From NCBI GenBank assembly GCA_016204605.1, contig JACQKK010000156.1, positions 1-52,461 of the forward strand: 52,461 nucleotides of DNA. The letters are read 5' to 3'. Positions 52,354 to 52,461 of this stretch are shown here, in pieces (positions within the stretch are counted from its first letter, which is position 1; every line of letters starts with the position of its first letter). Position numbers and translations under genes: made by a program. The notes beneath the pieces were generated by a model. It was not told where the DNA came from. It was given only the letters and a program-made list of their open reading frames with translations, and did not search any database. Source of the stretch: Candidatus Lambdaproteobacteria bacterium (lineage in GTDB: Bacteria; SAR324; JACQKK01).

Positions 52354-52461
52354 CCGAGTGCCGCGCGCCCCAGTCCGGCCAGCGACCCCGGGCGCCTTGC
52401 CGGGTCGGCCGCCCGCGGGTATGCTTAAGGGGAGGCGCAGGCCCACGCGAGGGTGAGGGGC

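Overview
High-GC (roughly 70 %) bacterial chromosome, most likely a betaproteobacterium. This lineage call is inferred from the cheZ-cheY pair, hybrid CheA, NIT-type chemoreceptor, TrmJ, rml genes and PrpD/LLM/orphan binding-protein cargo; no rRNA or marker phylogeny is available. I see no rRNA, tRNA, CRISPR array or complete insertion sequence. Coding density is high.

Layout. 0.1-5.8 kb: cheZ-cheY, dsbD, then a 4-bp-overlapping DUF2867/DHH-phosphoesterase pair. 5.8-14.5 kb: accessory catabolic genes, namely a PrpD-family gene, two tandem 530-aa solute-binding proteins without permease or ATPase genes, an LLM flavin/F420 oxidoreductase, an alpha/beta-hydrolase whose nucleophile is alanine, and an aminotransferase. 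14.5-18.4 kb (minus strand): lepA, an SDR, queC and a DUF2442 gene. 18.7-26.3 kb: an RNase II-like gene, a probable outer-membrane barrel, and a 1320-residue coiled-coil protein I do not recognise. 26.9-36.1 kb: a chemosensory operon cheB-cheR-(chimeric remnant)-response regulator-cheA-cheW-mcp. 36.4-40.3 kb: DUF420 membrane protein and two tandem gamma-glutamyltransferase-family genes. 40.4-44.7 kb (minus strand): trmJ, a glycosyltransferase remnant and rmlB-rmlA-rmlD with no rmlC. 45-50 kb: an FAH-family gene and, behind a 695-bp leader region with four short hairpins, a three-gene operon of lysine-2,3-aminomutase-like radical SAM enzyme plus two different ATP-grasp ligases. 50-52.4 kb: a DUF2384 antitoxin-like gene without a toxin, two tandem 2-oxopentenoate-hydratase paralogues, and a 261-bp MITE-like element.

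Themes. (1) The chemosensory set can act together: MCP and CheW control the CheA hybrid, CheB and CheR adapt the receptor, and CheY/CheZ at the left edge could be the motor output. (2) The kamA/ATP-grasp operon is the best candidate for an undescribed pathway: beta-lysine (or a related beta-amino acid) made by the aminomutase and then ligated by the two ATP-grasp enzymes. (3) Three pairs of adjacent paralogues (binding proteins, GGTs, hydratases) point to tandem duplication. (4) Intergenic spaces hold a family of about 125-bp double-hairpin elements with GCCTCACC-type ends, and several gene remnants (CFI-box tail, F420-reductase-like N-terminus, receiver/kinase chimera, GT2 fragment) lie in intergenic spaces, two of them next to such elements.
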